Shown in pieces: positions 32,187 through 40,584 of a stretch of 40,617 nt of DNA. Origin of the DNA: Pseudomonas sp. C2B4 (GTDB lineage Bacteria; Pseudomonadota; Gammaproteobacteria; Pseudomonadales; Pseudomonadaceae); the NCBI RefSeq assembly GCF_013359695.1, contig NZ_JABFMU010000033.1:25267-65883 (forward strand). Reading direction: 5' to 3'. Position numbers and translations under genes: made by a program. Below the pieces are notes generated by a model, which saw only the letters and a list, made by a program, of their open reading frames with translations, was not told the origin of the DNA and made no database searches. The number at the start of each line of letters is the position of its first letter. The first letter of the stretch is position 1.

Positions 32187-33266
32187 ATGATTCAAACGCG
32201 CCTCAAGCTGAGTTACCCGGGGTTTGCCCTGGATGTCGACTGGCAGTTGCCCGGCCGCGGCGTCTCGGCGCTTTACGGTCACTCCGGCTCGGGAAAGACC
32301 ACGTGCCTGCGTTGCATCGCGGGCCTGGAACGGGCCGATCAGGGCTTTGTCCAGGTCAACGATGAAGTCTGGCAGGACAGCGACAAGAAGATTTTCGTCG
32401 CGCCGCACAAACGCGCCCTGGGTTACGTGTTTCAGGAAGCGAGCCTGTTTCCCCATCTGTCGGTGTTGGCCAACCTGGAATTCGGCCTGAAAAGAATCGC
32501 GAAACACCAGCGCCGGGTCGATATGGCCCACGCCACCGAACTGTTGGGTATCGGCCACCTGCTCGATCGCCATCCGCAGCACCTGTCGGGTGGCGAGCGG
32601 CAACGCATCGGCATCGCCCGCGCCCTGCTCACCAGTCCGAAACTGCTGTTGATGGATGAACCGCTGGCCGCACTGGACGCCCGGCGCAAAAGCGAAATCC
32701 TGCCTTACCTGCAACGGCTGCACGATGAACTGGACATCCCGGTGCTGTACGTCAGTCACTCTCAGGATGAAGTGGCGCGACTGGCCGACCATATCGTTCT
32801 GCTCAGCAACGGCAAGGCACTGGCCAGCGGCCCCATCGGTCAAACCCTGGCCCGCCTCGACTTGCCGCTGGCGCTGGGCGATGACGCCGGCGTGGTCATT
32901 GAAGGACGTGTCAGCCGCTATGACGCCGATTACCAGTTACTGACCCTGGACCTTCCCGACACGGCGCTGAACATTCGTGTGGCGCACACGCCGATGGCGC
33001 CGGGCCAGGCATTGCGCTGCAAGGTTCAGGCGCGAGATGTGAGCCTGAGCCTGCACAACGCCGAACACAGCAGCATCCTCAATCGCCTGCCCGTCACCGT
33101 GGTCAGCGAAATGGGGGCCGACAACGCCGCCCACGTGCTGGTGCGGCTGGATGCGGCGGGCACACCACTATTGGCGCGTATCACCCGTTACTCCCGCGAC
33201 CAGTTGAACGTGCATCCCGGCCAGCAGCTCTGGGCGCAGATCAAGGCGGTGGCGGTATTGGCCTAG
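32187..33266 (+). CDS. modC: Molybdate ABC transporter, ATPase
   Basis: A 359-residue cytoplasmic ATPase. Walker A GHSGSGKTT (31-39), signature LSGGERQR (133-140), Walker B KLLLMDEPLAALDARR and switch His (VLYVSHSQDE) are all present. The C-terminal third (about 290-355; LNRLPVTVVSEMGADNAAHV) is the Mop/TOBE domain that binds molybdate in ModC. Stop-to-start spacing to modB is 3 bp. Length and layout are the family norm. Confidence 0.96.
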   Translation: MIQTRLKLSYPGFALDVDWQLPGRGVSALYGHSGSGKTTCLRCIAGLERADQGFVQVNDEVWQDSDKKIFVAPHKRALGYVFQEASLFPHLSVLANLEFGLKRIAKHQRRVDMAHATELLGIGHLLDRHPQHLSGGERQRIGIARALLTSPKLLLMDEPLAALDARRKSEILPYLQRLHDELDIPVLYVSHSQDEVARLADHIVLLSNGKALASGPIGQTLARLDLPLALGDDAGVVIEGRVSRYDADYQLLTLDLPDTALNIRVAHTPMAPGQALRCKVQARDVSLSLHNAEHSSILNRLPVTVVSEMGADNAAHVLVRLDAAGTPLLARITRYSRDQLNVHPGQQLWAQIKAVAVLA

Positions 33267-33355
33267 CCGTGCAGGTATAACGGCGCTGGCACGACTGGGC
33301 CGCCGTGGGGTCAATGGCTGTAACGACCCCGGATTCTTCGCTCAGGACAATCGCC

Positions 33356-34375
33356 ATGCCCGACGCGCTGCCGCCCGACCTGCATTATGTCGATGACACT
33401 CAGCCCGGTATCAGCCGCAAGAAACGACGCGGCCAGTTCTGCTATTTCGACCCGGCCGGGCAACGCATCACCGATCCGGACGAGATTCAGCGCATCAATT
33501 CGCTCGCGGTGCCACCGGCCTACACCGATGTGTGGATCTGCGCCGATCCGCGCGGCCATCTGCAAGCCACCGGCCGCGACGCACGGGGTCGCAAGCAATA
33601 CCGCTATCACCCGCGCTGGCGGGAAGTGCGCGACAGCGACAAGTATTCACGGCTACGGGATTTCGGCCTGGCGCTGCCGAAACTGCGCAAGCAACTGGAA
33701 GCGCTGCTGGCCGCGCCGGGCTTCAGCCGGGACAAGGTCATGGCCACCGTCATCACCTTGCTCGATGCCACGCTGATCCGGGTCGGCAACACTCAATACG
33801 CGCGGGACAATCGTTCTTACGGCCTGACTACCTTGCGCAACCGCCACGTTGAGATCAACGGCAGTGCGATCCTGTTCCAGTTTCGCGGCAAGAGCGGCGT
33901 CGAACATCAGATCACCGTGAAGGATCGGCGCCTGGCGCGGATCATCAAGCGTTGCCAGGAGATCCCCGGGCAAAACCTCTTTCAATACCTGGACGAGGAC
34001 GGTGAGCGACATAGCATCACGTCCGCCGACGTCAACGCCTACCTGCAAACACTGACCGGCGCCGACTTTACCGCCAAGGATTACCGCACCTGGGCCGGCA
34101 GCGCCCTGGCACTGGCGGTGTTGCGTAAATTGCAGTGGCAGCCGGAGTCCGAAGCGAAACGACACGTCGTGGAGATGGTTAAAAACGTCGCCCGACAGTT
34201 GGGCAATACCCCGGCGGTGTGCCGCAAGTGCTACATCCACCCGGCAGTGCTGGAGGGTTTTCTGCTCGGCGCGCTGGCCGAGATGCCCAGGCCGCGAACG
34301 CGAAAAGGTTTGCGTGCCGAAGAGGTCGGCCTGGCGATGCTGCTGGAGAAACTGGCCTCTGAGCCGACGAATTGA
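33356..34375 (+). CDS. DNA topoisomerase IB (poxvirus type)
   Basis: A 339-residue enzyme relaxing DNA by single-strand cleavage. Catalytic residues can be placed as Arg142 (LIRVGNTQYA), Lys179 (FRGKSGVEH), Arg244 (KDYRTWAGS) and the nucleophile Tyr293 (CRKCYIHPAVLE). The N-terminal DNA-binding part has GISRKKRRGQFCYFDPAG and PPAYTDVWICADPRGHLQAT, typical of bacterial TopIB. ATG 33356 has AGGA upstream. This minor topoisomerase is common in pseudomonads; its cellular role is not well defined. Confidence 0.94.
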   Translation: MPDALPPDLHYVDDTQPGISRKKRRGQFCYFDPAGQRITDPDEIQRINSLAVPPAYTDVWICADPRGHLQATGRDARGRKQYRYHPRWREVRDSDKYSRLRDFGLALPKLRKQLEALLAAPGFSRDKVMATVITLLDATLIRVGNTQYARDNRSYGLTTLRNRHVEINGSAILFQFRGKSGVEHQITVKDRRLARIIKRCQEIPGQNLFQYLDEDGERHSITSADVNAYLQTLTGADFTAKDYRTWAGSALALAVLRKLQWQPESEAKRHVVEMVKNVARQLGNTPAVCRKCYIHPAVLEGFLLGALAEMPRPRTRKGLRAEEVGLAMLLEKLASEPTN

Positions 34376-34447
34376 CCTGTCTATTTTTTGCACGATTACA
34401 AATGACTTCTATAGTTGATCTGTACACGAATCAGCTGCGGTGAAGCC

Positions 34448-34669
34448 ATGGAAGACATTTTCGTCGTGAGGCGTTGCAACAAGATCATCATTCATGGCCG
34501 AAGGGCCGGAGAAACCGGTCACCCACCCCCTGAAGCCGCCGTCTGGTACCGCATCGCCGATACCCGTACCAACGGCTTCATCGGCGACGGCTATGAACTT
34601 GAAGAAGACGCCCAACGCATCTGTTGGCAGCTGAATGCCAGGTCACAAGTAGCGGCCCGCCAAGGCTGA
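34448..34669 (+). CDS. Small protein, unknown function
   Basis: A 73-residue protein (MEDIFVVRRCNKIIIHGRRA, then AVWYRIADTRTNGFIGDGYE and a C-terminal helix). Probably a small beta-alpha fold; no signal or membrane segment. GCGGTGAAGCC before ATG 34448 is a moderate ribosome binding site. It is the first of three small genes on this strand behind topoisomerase IB. Family not recognised. Confidence 0.7.
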   Translation: MEDIFVVRRCNKIIIHGRRAGETGHPPPEAAVWYRIADTRTNGFIGDGYELEEDAQRICWQLNARSQVAARQG

Positions 34670-34675
34670 TGAACC

Positions 34676-34764
34676 TTGACGTGCTTTTTACGGGTCTATA
34701 CTGAAAAGAGCTGAAGGATCAGCGCCCCATCGGTAGAAAGCTCGCACCCTGCGGGCTTTTTACT
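34676..34764 (+). ncRNA. Candidate short RNA or attenuated leader
   Basis: TTGACG (34676) and TATACT (34697; spacing 15) resemble a sigma-70 promoter. The transcript would begin near 34709, form a hairpin GCTG-AAGGAT-CAGC at 34711-34724 whose loop fits the RsmA/CsrA A-N-GGA pattern, then the stem AGCTCGC / GCGGGCT with a T5 tail at 34739-34764. It is either a terminated small RNA or the attenuated leader of the gene at 34798. Confidence 0.5.
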
Positions 34765-34797
34765 GCCCTGCCAGGTGTCTTCAACGGAGGTGTTCCC

Positions 34798-35028
34798 ATG
34801 TCCGAAAAAGAGTCCATCACCACCCTGCTCACCCTGCTCGATTCCCGTCAGGTTCGCCTGGCTGCGGCGTGCAAGGAAATCGCCGACTGGGTCGACCATC
34901 AAGGCGGACATCCGACGGCCCTCAGGATTCGCGATCGCTTGAACGACATCGAGAAGGATACGCCGCTGATCCGCAATACCTTGTCGTCACTCAAACCTGT
35001 CGACCCACCGCTGCCACGGTTCAGATGA
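34798..35028 (+). CDS. Small helical protein, unknown function
   Basis: A 76-residue, mostly helical protein (SEKESITTLLTLLDSRQVRL, then IADWVDHQGGHPTALRIRDR). An excellent ribosome binding site ACGGAGG precedes ATG 34798. It lies downstream of the terminator-like hairpin at 34739-34764, which suggests attenuation or an independent RNA upstream. A terminator follows at 35139. Family not recognised. Confidence 0.72.
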   Translation: MSEKESITTLLTLLDSRQVRLAAACKEIADWVDHQGGHPTALRIRDRLNDIEKDTPLIRNTLSSLKPVDPPLPRFR

Positions 35029-35138
35029 GTCGATCCGGACAGTCGATGCGAAGATACGGCCTGACATCGCAGGCATGATCGGCGACATTTTCGTCACCGA
35101 GTGAATGCCTGCCCGCTCATTTCACGCTTCTCCCCCAA

Positions 35139-35164
35139 CCCGGCCCTGCGCTGGGATTTTTTTT
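35139..35164 (+). terminator. Rho-independent terminator
   Basis: Stem CCCGGC / GCTGGG with loop CCTGC followed by A and T8, 110 bp after the small helical protein gene. Confidence 0.75.
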
Positions 35165-35236
35165 GCGCCAAGACACGCAACGAATGTCACCCGCCACGTG
35201 GGGTCCAACGATCACACGTCACGAGGAGACGTCCCA

Positions 35237-35521
35237 ATGGTTACTCACTTCAAAGTCAGCGGGCACCTGGCCTGCGGTCACAAAGGCAACAACCTCACCT
35301 CGACCCGCGAACTCAACCGGGTCAAATGCAGGAGCTGCCGCAACACCGATGCCTACAAAGAGGCGCGCAAAGCCCAACGCAACGCCGCGCGCCGCGCCGC
35401 ACGCAAAGCCAAGGCCAGCCAAACCGCCGCTGACTGGCGTCAGTCCTGGACCGAGCGCCTGACCGCCCTGCCCGGCCTGCAAAGGCTGCCCCGTGGTTTT
35501 ACCGGCCAACCTTTCGTATAG
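35237..35521 (+). CDS. Small basic protein with Cys-x-His/Cys-x-x-Cys site
   Basis: A 94-residue, strongly basic protein. CGH near residue 14 (HLACGHKGNN) and KCRSCRN near 32 make a possible Cys/His zinc-binding knuckle. The middle is an Ala/Lys/Arg-rich helix (ARKAQRNAARRAARKAKASQ), as in proteins that bind nucleic acid. ACGAGGAG precedes ATG 35237. Function inferred only as possible nucleic-acid binding. Confidence 0.72.
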   Translation: MVTHFKVSGHLACGHKGNNLTSTRELNRVKCRSCRNTDAYKEARKAQRNAARRAARKAKASQTAADWRQSWTERLTALPGLQRLPRGFTGQPFV

Positions 35522-35588
35522 GCGACAGCTTCGGCGGCTGAGTCGAGTGGATTCGATCCAGCCGCCTGATTTTGCCAAGGCATTGTTG

Positions 35589-36254
35589 TTATTGCGTCGT
35601 TGCGTTCATGCCCGCTGGCTGCAGGATCTCGCGCAGCGACATGCGCTTGAAGGCCTCGACCAATCCACGCCCTTCCTCAGGCGCGCAAGAGATCGCCAGG
35701 CGCATGGTCGCCTCGCCCAGATGCCAGACCAGAAACGCGGACTCCCGCACCTGTCGCGCATCGCTATGGGGATAAACCCGCAGCATGGTTTCGGCCAACA
35801 ACCCACCGGCCACGCGGCTCTCTTCCAGCTCCAGCGCCAACAGGTGCTTGTCGGCCTGCATGCCTGACCAGATATCACGCATCGCCGGGGTCGCCAGTAC
35901 AAGCTCGTAATACTGATCGAGCAAGTCCGTATAGGCAGCTTGCAGTCCTGATACATCCTCTACCGCCCTGAGCGCCGCTTCGATGCAGCAGCGGCTTTCG
36001 GCGTTGTAGCGTTCGGCCAGGGTGCGAATGACCGAGCTTTTATCAGGGAAGTACTGATACAGCGATCCGATGGAAATGTCGCACCGCTCGGCAATTTCAC
36101 TCATCTTGAGCTGATCACTGCCCTTGGTTGCGATCAATTCTGTCGCCACTGCGAGGATGCGTTCCTGGCGTTCGCGGCTGCGTTGTTGCGTGGGATGGCG
36201 CCGAATCGGCTCTGGAACAGGCTGTTCAAACACTTCGCTAGACTTCTTGCGCAC
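35589..36254 (-). CDS. TetR-family transcriptional regulator
   Basis: A 221-residue repressor type. The N-terminal helix-turn-helix is typical (RQERILAVATELIATKGSDQ, then MSEIAERCDISIGSLYQYFP and DKSSVIRTL). The C-terminal ligand domain has three Cys and no recognised effector. It is divergent from an NmrA-type reductase, with 175 bp between that hold two similar 16-bp sites. It therefore probably represses itself and that reductase. Confidence 0.93.
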   Translation of the reverse strand: MRKKSSEVFEQPVPEPIRRHPTQQRSRERQERILAVATELIATKGSDQLKMSEIAERCDISIGSLYQYFPDKSSVIRTLAERYNAESRCCIEAALRAVEDVSGLQAAYTDLLDQYYELVLATPAMRDIWSGMQADKHLLALELEESRVAGGLLAETMLRVYPHSDARQVRESAFLVWHLGEATMRLAISCAPEEGRGLVEAFKRMSLREILQPAGMNATTQ

Positions 36255-36276
36255 GGCCGCACTTCCCGAACTAAAA

Positions 36277-36407
36277 CATGACTTTCACTCACCTTAGCAC
36301 TGCGCGTCGGCGCCCAATAGGCCGTGGCCGTACGTCGGGTTCTACATTCCGTTGATTGACGACAAAACATGAGGGTCTATCATCTTTTAAACGTGAGCAT
36401 CACTCAC
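36277..36407. promoter_or_regulatory. Pair of candidate TetR operators
   Basis: CATGACTTTCACTCAC at 36277-36292 and CGTGAGCATCACTCAC at 36392-36407 share 11 of 16 positions; the second contains the palindrome GTGAG-N5-CTCAC. One lies near each divergent start. AAAACATGA also occurs at 36273 and 36364. Confidence 0.5.
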
Positions 36408-36429
36408 ATTACCAATGGAGATGAACGCG

Positions 36430-37266
36430 ATGAACAGCAACCCGCAGACCGTTCTGATTCTTGGCGCCACGGGCAAGACCGGACGCCGCATTGCTCAACG
36501 TCTCGAAGCGGCCGGACAGAACGTTCGCCTCGGTTCCCGTGGGGCCAACCCGCCTTTCGACTGGGAAGACCGGACGACCTGGGCCGCTGCTCTGGATGGC
36601 GTCCACGCCGCGTACATCTCCTTCCAGCCGGACCTCGCGGTGCCTGGCGCCCTTGAGACAATCCAGGCCTTCACCGACCAGGCGGTGAAAGCCGGTGTCG
36701 GCCAGTTGGTGCTGTTGTCCGGGCGTGGAGAGATAGAGGCGCAACAGGCCGAACGCGTGGTGCAGAACAGTGGTGTCGACTGGACCATCCTGCGAGCCAG
36801 CTGGTTCTGCCAGAACTTCAGCGAAGCGCACTTTCTCGAACCGGTCCTGCAGGGAGAACTGGCGTTGCCCGTCGGCAACATCGCCGAGCCGTTTATCGAC
36901 GTGGAGGACATCGCCGAAATCGCCGTCGCCGCACTGACCCGACCCGGGCACTCTGGCCAGCTCTATGAGTTGACCGGGCCGCGCGCACTCACCTTTGCCG
37001 AAGCCGTTGCCGAAATCGCCGATGCGACAAATCGCAATATCGGTTTCGTCGCGGTGCCGCCAGATGCCTATCGTGACGCGCTAGTGCAGGAACAATTGCC
37101 GTCCGGGCTGATCGACCTGGTGTTGTATCTGTTCACCACCGTGCTCGACGGGCGTAACACGCCACTGGCTGATGGCGTGCAACGTGCCCTTGGACGACCT
37201 GCGAAAGACTTTTCGGATTATGTCCGCCGCACAGCGGCGACGGGTATCTGGAACACAGTGGATTGA
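36430..37266 (+). CDS. NmrA-type NAD(P)-binding reductase
   Basis: A 278-residue atypical short-chain reductase. NAD(P) motif VLILGATGKTGRRIAQRLEA at the N-terminus is followed by GSRGANPPFDWEDRTTWAAA, and VDWTILRASWFCQNFSEAHF is characteristic of NmrA-like and azoreductase-like proteins. ATG 36430 is preceded by GGAG at 9 bp; in-frame ATGs at 36415 and 36421 lie in that site. It is likely to reduce quinones or similar electrophiles and to be under control of the divergent TetR. Substrate unknown. Confidence 0.87.
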   Translation: MNSNPQTVLILGATGKTGRRIAQRLEAAGQNVRLGSRGANPPFDWEDRTTWAAALDGVHAAYISFQPDLAVPGALETIQAFTDQAVKAGVGQLVLLSGRGEIEAQQAERVVQNSGVDWTILRASWFCQNFSEAHFLEPVLQGELALPVGNIAEPFIDVEDIAEIAVAALTRPGHSGQLYELTGPRALTFAEAVAEIADATNRNIGFVAVPPDAYRDALVQEQLPSGLIDLVLYLFTTVLDGRNTPLADGVQRALGRPAKDFSDYVRRTAATGIWNTVD

Positions 37267-37370
37267 GCGCCGACGTACTGCATTGGCGACAATCGACTTC
37301 CTCGACTAGGGTCTCTTGCGTATCGAACTGCGGCGCCTTTATTGGCAGGAGCCTGATCAAGGAGGAAGCA

Positions 37371-37571
37371 ATGTCATCCATACGTAGTGCCGAACAAACC
37401 TATCGCCAGTGGTCCAGCCCGATCCTGCTCGAACTCAAGGAGCGAGAGCACCAACTGGAACCGGCAGACCGCGAGGCGTTGCAAAATATTCTGCTGGAAA
37501 GGAGGCTGATCAATAGCGGAAACCCCAACGGCAGCGATCGGCGCAAGGCTGAACCGGACAATGGCGGATGA
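37371..37571 (+). CDS. Small protein, unknown function
   Basis: A 66-residue helical, charged protein (SSIRSAEQTYRQWSSPILLE, then REALQNILLERRLINS). Excellent ribosome binding site AAGGAGGAAGC precedes ATG 37371, and a strong terminator follows, so it is a real single-gene unit. Not recognised. Confidence 0.75.
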   Translation: MSSIRSAEQTYRQWSSPILLELKEREHQLEPADREALQNILLERRLINSGNPNGSDRRKAEPDNGG

Positions 37572-37598
37572 CTCGACCCCAGCAGAAACTGCGCATCA

Positions 37599-37628
37599 AA
37601 AAAGCCCGGCATCCAGCGCCGGGCTTTT
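37599..37628 (+). terminator. Rho-independent terminator
   Basis: Stem AAAAGCCCGGC / GCCGGGCTTTT with a loop of about 6 nt, 28 bp after the 66-residue gene; T-rich sequence follows. Confidence 0.9.
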
Positions 37629-37842
37629 GATTTTTCCACTCGTCAGGCGCTCAACACCTTTCCCTTCTCCGCGCTCTGCGCAGTCCTTGAATGCCGGGCG
37701 CGCGTCTGCGGCCTATGCTTTCTTGTACCCTTTGGTCTGGATCGTTTGCTTGCCTGCGATTGAGTTGGCAACCTTTCTCTTCCATCCTGGGCTAGTCTTT
37801 CCACTCTAAATCAGAATCGAAGATCATTCCTTTTAAGAGAAC

Positions 37843-38292
37843 GTGAACGTGAAAGGCGGATTTATTGGGATTGCTGTCGTCGCGACACTGGTGGGCGGCC
37901 TGACGTACGGTTTAAGCACGTGGGAGGCCAGTAAAAACCGGCGTCAGGAAGAACTGTGCAAGGTCGCTCAGGAGCATCTCAAGACCATAGAAATCCAGGC
38001 ACGGGCCATGGCCGCCGGCTTGTCTGTCGAAGACTACGCCGAAGCGGAAAAGGCTGAAGTAGGCAAACTCATCAATGCACTGGATACCGCTAAAACCAAG
38101 GAAGAAGTGGAAACGGTCATTTCGGAACACTCCGCCACCGTACAAGCACAGGTCGCCGCAACGGACGCAGAAGTGAAATCGCGAGGCGATCAACCTTTCC
38201 TTGGGCAACAGCTCAAAGAGCAGCGAATCACAACGGACGTCAAGCAGGAAATCCAGCGCGCCGAGAAGGCCGTCAGCACGGCCTGTCAGTGA
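37843..38292 (+). CDS. Membrane-anchored small protein, unknown function
   Basis: A 149-residue protein starting with GTG 37843 (or GTG 37849). One hydrophobic segment (FIGIAVVATLVGGLTYGLST) anchors it, with the rest periplasmic and helical, rich in Ala, Glu and Lys (AEAEKAEVGKLINALDTAKT). Two Cys (ELCKVA and the C-terminal TACQ) might pair. AAGAGA precedes the start. Function not recognised. Confidence 0.75.
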   Translation: MNVKGGFIGIAVVATLVGGLTYGLSTWEASKNRRQEELCKVAQEHLKTIEIQARAMAAGLSVEDYAEAEKAEVGKLINALDTAKTKEEVETVISEHSATVQAQVAATDAEVKSRGDQPFLGQQLKEQRITTDVKQEIQRAEKAVSTACQ

Positions 38293-38539
38293 TGTGCGGT
38301 TGGTCCGCTCCAGATCGAATGCAATCACAAAGCATGCAGGTTCGATTCTAAACATACCTATCCCGATTCCCCCTCCAAGTGGCCGCTGACTGTCCCGCAG
38401 GCCACCGATTCAACTCGTCGGCCCAATTGCCCTTGTCATGAAATGAAAAATCGCTGTCGTGCGATGCGAGGTGGCTGTAGCTGCTGCTGCCCTAGAGTCG
38501 GTGCATAACAACACAGCGCCCGGAACCACGAGAGCCGCC

Positions 38540-40333
38540 ATGAGCAGAACCACCCGAACGAGCGAGACCGCAACCCCTACCCAACGCCCCCAGGCGACCG
38601 GCCGAAAGCGTCGTGCTCGCAAGGATGTCGATCTCCCGGACAACACTCAGCAACAAGAGCTGATCGGCACGGCCGCCAACCAGACCCTGGCAGGCAATCC
38701 GCTGGTCAGCATGCGGGCGGCGGACCTGGCCAGCTCGGCCGGCTACCTGCTCAAGGCCGTGGGCAAGTCGCCGCTCAAGGCTGGCGCTCATCTGGGTGGC
38801 TACCTGAAGGCGCTGCGCGGCATTGTCGGCGGCAACTCCAGCGTCGCGCCGGACCCGAAGGACAAGCGCTTCGCCGATCCGGCCTGGCAATCCAACGCCT
38901 TCCTGCGCGCACTGCTGCAGAGCTACCTGGCCGGTCAAAGTGAGTTGACCCGCTTCATCGAGTCCACCGACCTTGCCCCGCTGGAAAAGAGCCGGGCGCG
39001 GTTCGTCGCAGCGCTCCTGGCGGATGCAATGGCACCGAGCAACTCACCGCTGACCAATCCCGCGGCGCTGCGCAAGCTGGTGGACACCGGTGGCATGAGC
39101 CTGGCCAGGGGTATCCGCCAATTCGGCCAGGATGTACTGAACAACCGTGGGCTGCCGAGGCAGGTCGACAGCACACCGTTCACGGTGGGGGAAAACATCG
39201 CCACGGCCAAGGGCGAAGTGGTGTTTCGCAACGAGATGTTCGAGTTGCTGCAGTTCGCGCCCACCACCGAGAAGGTCTATGCCCGACCTTTGGTGATGTC
39301 GCCACCGCAGATCAACAAGTACTACGCCATCGACCTTTCGCCGGAGAAAAGCCTGATCAAGTGGATCCAGGACAGCGGCGTAAACCTCTTCGTCATCAGC
39401 TGGCGCAACCCCACCCGCGAGCACCGCGACTGGGGCTTGTCCGATTACGCCCTGTGCCTCGACCAGGCGGTGGACGTGGCGCGCAGGATCACCGGTAGCC
39501 CGGATGTGAACATGTGGGGCTCCTGCTCGGGCGGCATCACCCTGGCGGCCTACCTGGGCTGGCTGGCGGCCCGTGGCGAAGGCCATAAGGTGGCCAACAC
39601 CAGCTGGGCCGTGTGCGTACTCGACATGCCCTCGGCGCTGGACGACACCACCCTGGGGCTGTTCACCACCCCCTCCGCCCTGCGCGCGGCCAAGGCCAGC
39701 TCCCGGCGCAAGGGCGTGCTGAGCGGCCAGGACATGGCCCGCATGTTCGCCTGGATGCGGCCCAACGACCTGATCTGGAATTACTGGGTCAACAACTACC
39801 TGCTGGGCAATAAGCCGCCGGCCTTCGACATTTTGGCCTGGAACAACGACACCACGCGTCTACCTGCCCAGCTGCACGCGGACTACCTCGACCTGATCCA
39901 GCAGAACCCCTACAGCAACCCGGGCTCAATGGAGATTGCCGGCGAGTCGATCGACATGACCCAGGTGAAGGTGGGAGCCTATGTGGTTGGCGGCACCACC
40001 GACCACATCACCCCCTGGCAGGGCTGCTACGGCACCGCCCGACTGTTTGGCGAAGACGCAACCTACGTGCTGTCCAACGCCGGCCACCTGCAGAGCCTGG
40101 TGAATCCGCCGGGCAATCCCAAATCGTTCTATTACGCGGCGCCTGCCGCCGATGAGACCCCGCAAGCCTGGCTGCAAAACGCCGGGGAGCGCCAGCAAGG
40201 CAGCTGGTGGCCGCATTGGCGCGAATGGATCGGGCAGCGCTCGGGCGAACACCTGCCGGCGCCGAAGAAGCTCGGCTCACGCAAATACCCGCCCCTTTGC
40301 CCCGCTCCTGGCACTTATGTCATGGAGCGTTGA
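38540..40333 (+). CDS. phaC: Class II poly(3-hydroxyalkanoate) synthase
   Basis: A 597-residue polymerase of (R)-3-hydroxyacyl-CoA. The alpha/beta-hydrolase lipase-like box GSCSGG has the nucleophile Cys329, with catalytic Asp in GTTDHITPWQ and His in NAGHLQSLVNPPG. RNPTREHRDWGLSDY and WGSCSGGITLAAYLGW are class II features. It is about 35 residues longer than usual class II enzymes because of a basic, disordered-looking N-terminus (TPTQRPQATGRKRRARKDVD). Unlike phaC1/phaC2 it has no phaZ, phaD, phaF or phaI beside it. Codon use is strongly C/G-ending, and a tRNA gene is next to it, which may hint at acquisition. ATG 38540 follows AGAGCCGCC. Confidence 0.95.
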   Translation: MSRTTRTSETATPTQRPQATGRKRRARKDVDLPDNTQQQELIGTAANQTLAGNPLVSMRAADLASSAGYLLKAVGKSPLKAGAHLGGYLKALRGIVGGNSSVAPDPKDKRFADPAWQSNAFLRALLQSYLAGQSELTRFIESTDLAPLEKSRARFVAALLADAMAPSNSPLTNPAALRKLVDTGGMSLARGIRQFGQDVLNNRGLPRQVDSTPFTVGENIATAKGEVVFRNEMFELLQFAPTTEKVYARPLVMSPPQINKYYAIDLSPEKSLIKWIQDSGVNLFVISWRNPTREHRDWGLSDYALCLDQAVDVARRITGSPDVNMWGSCSGGITLAAYLGWLAARGEGHKVANTSWAVCVLDMPSALDDTTLGLFTTPSALRAAKASSRRKGVLSGQDMARMFAWMRPNDLIWNYWVNNYLLGNKPPAFDILAWNNDTTRLPAQLHADYLDLIQQNPYSNPGSMEIAGESIDMTQVKVGAYVVGGTTDHITPWQGCYGTARLFGEDATYVLSNAGHLQSLVNPPGNPKSFYYAAPAADETPQAWLQNAGERQQGSWWPHWREWIGQRSGEHLPAPKKLGSRKYPPLCPAPGTYVMER

Positions 40334-40359
40334 AGCAACCATCTCTTCCTCGATCTGAG

Positions 40360-40379
40360 CCCACGCCACCCGTGGGTTT
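40360..40379 (+). terminator. Weak terminator after phaC
   Basis: Stem CCCACG / CGTGGG with loop CCACC and only TTT after it, 27 bp beyond the phaC stop. Confidence 0.4.
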
Positions 40380-40540
40380 CAGCGGTTTGCACAGGTGGGG
40401 ATCGACCGGGGTCCCTGCTTCATCTACATCACTCCCATTTCCCAGGGCCGGACGGATCGTCGCCGGCCAGTGACTCTGCCACCCGCTACTGTGTTTTTGC
40501 CAGGCCCATTGCGCGCCAGCTGGGAATGACGCTGCAACAA

Positions 40541-40576
40541 AAAAGGGCTTGCATGAGGTATCTCATGCAAGCCCTT
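40541..40576 (-). terminator. Strong terminator downstream of the tRNA
   Basis: A perfect 15-bp stem AAGGGCTTGCATGAG / CTCATGCAAGCCCTT with a 4-nt loop; on the minus strand it ends in T6 and lies 9 bp beyond the tRNA 3' end. Confidence 0.92.
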
Positions 40577-40584
40577 GATATTCA

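Noticed and set aside
31746..32843. 365-codon open frame opposite modB and modC
   Set aside because: Covers parts of two well-supported operon genes; no motif.
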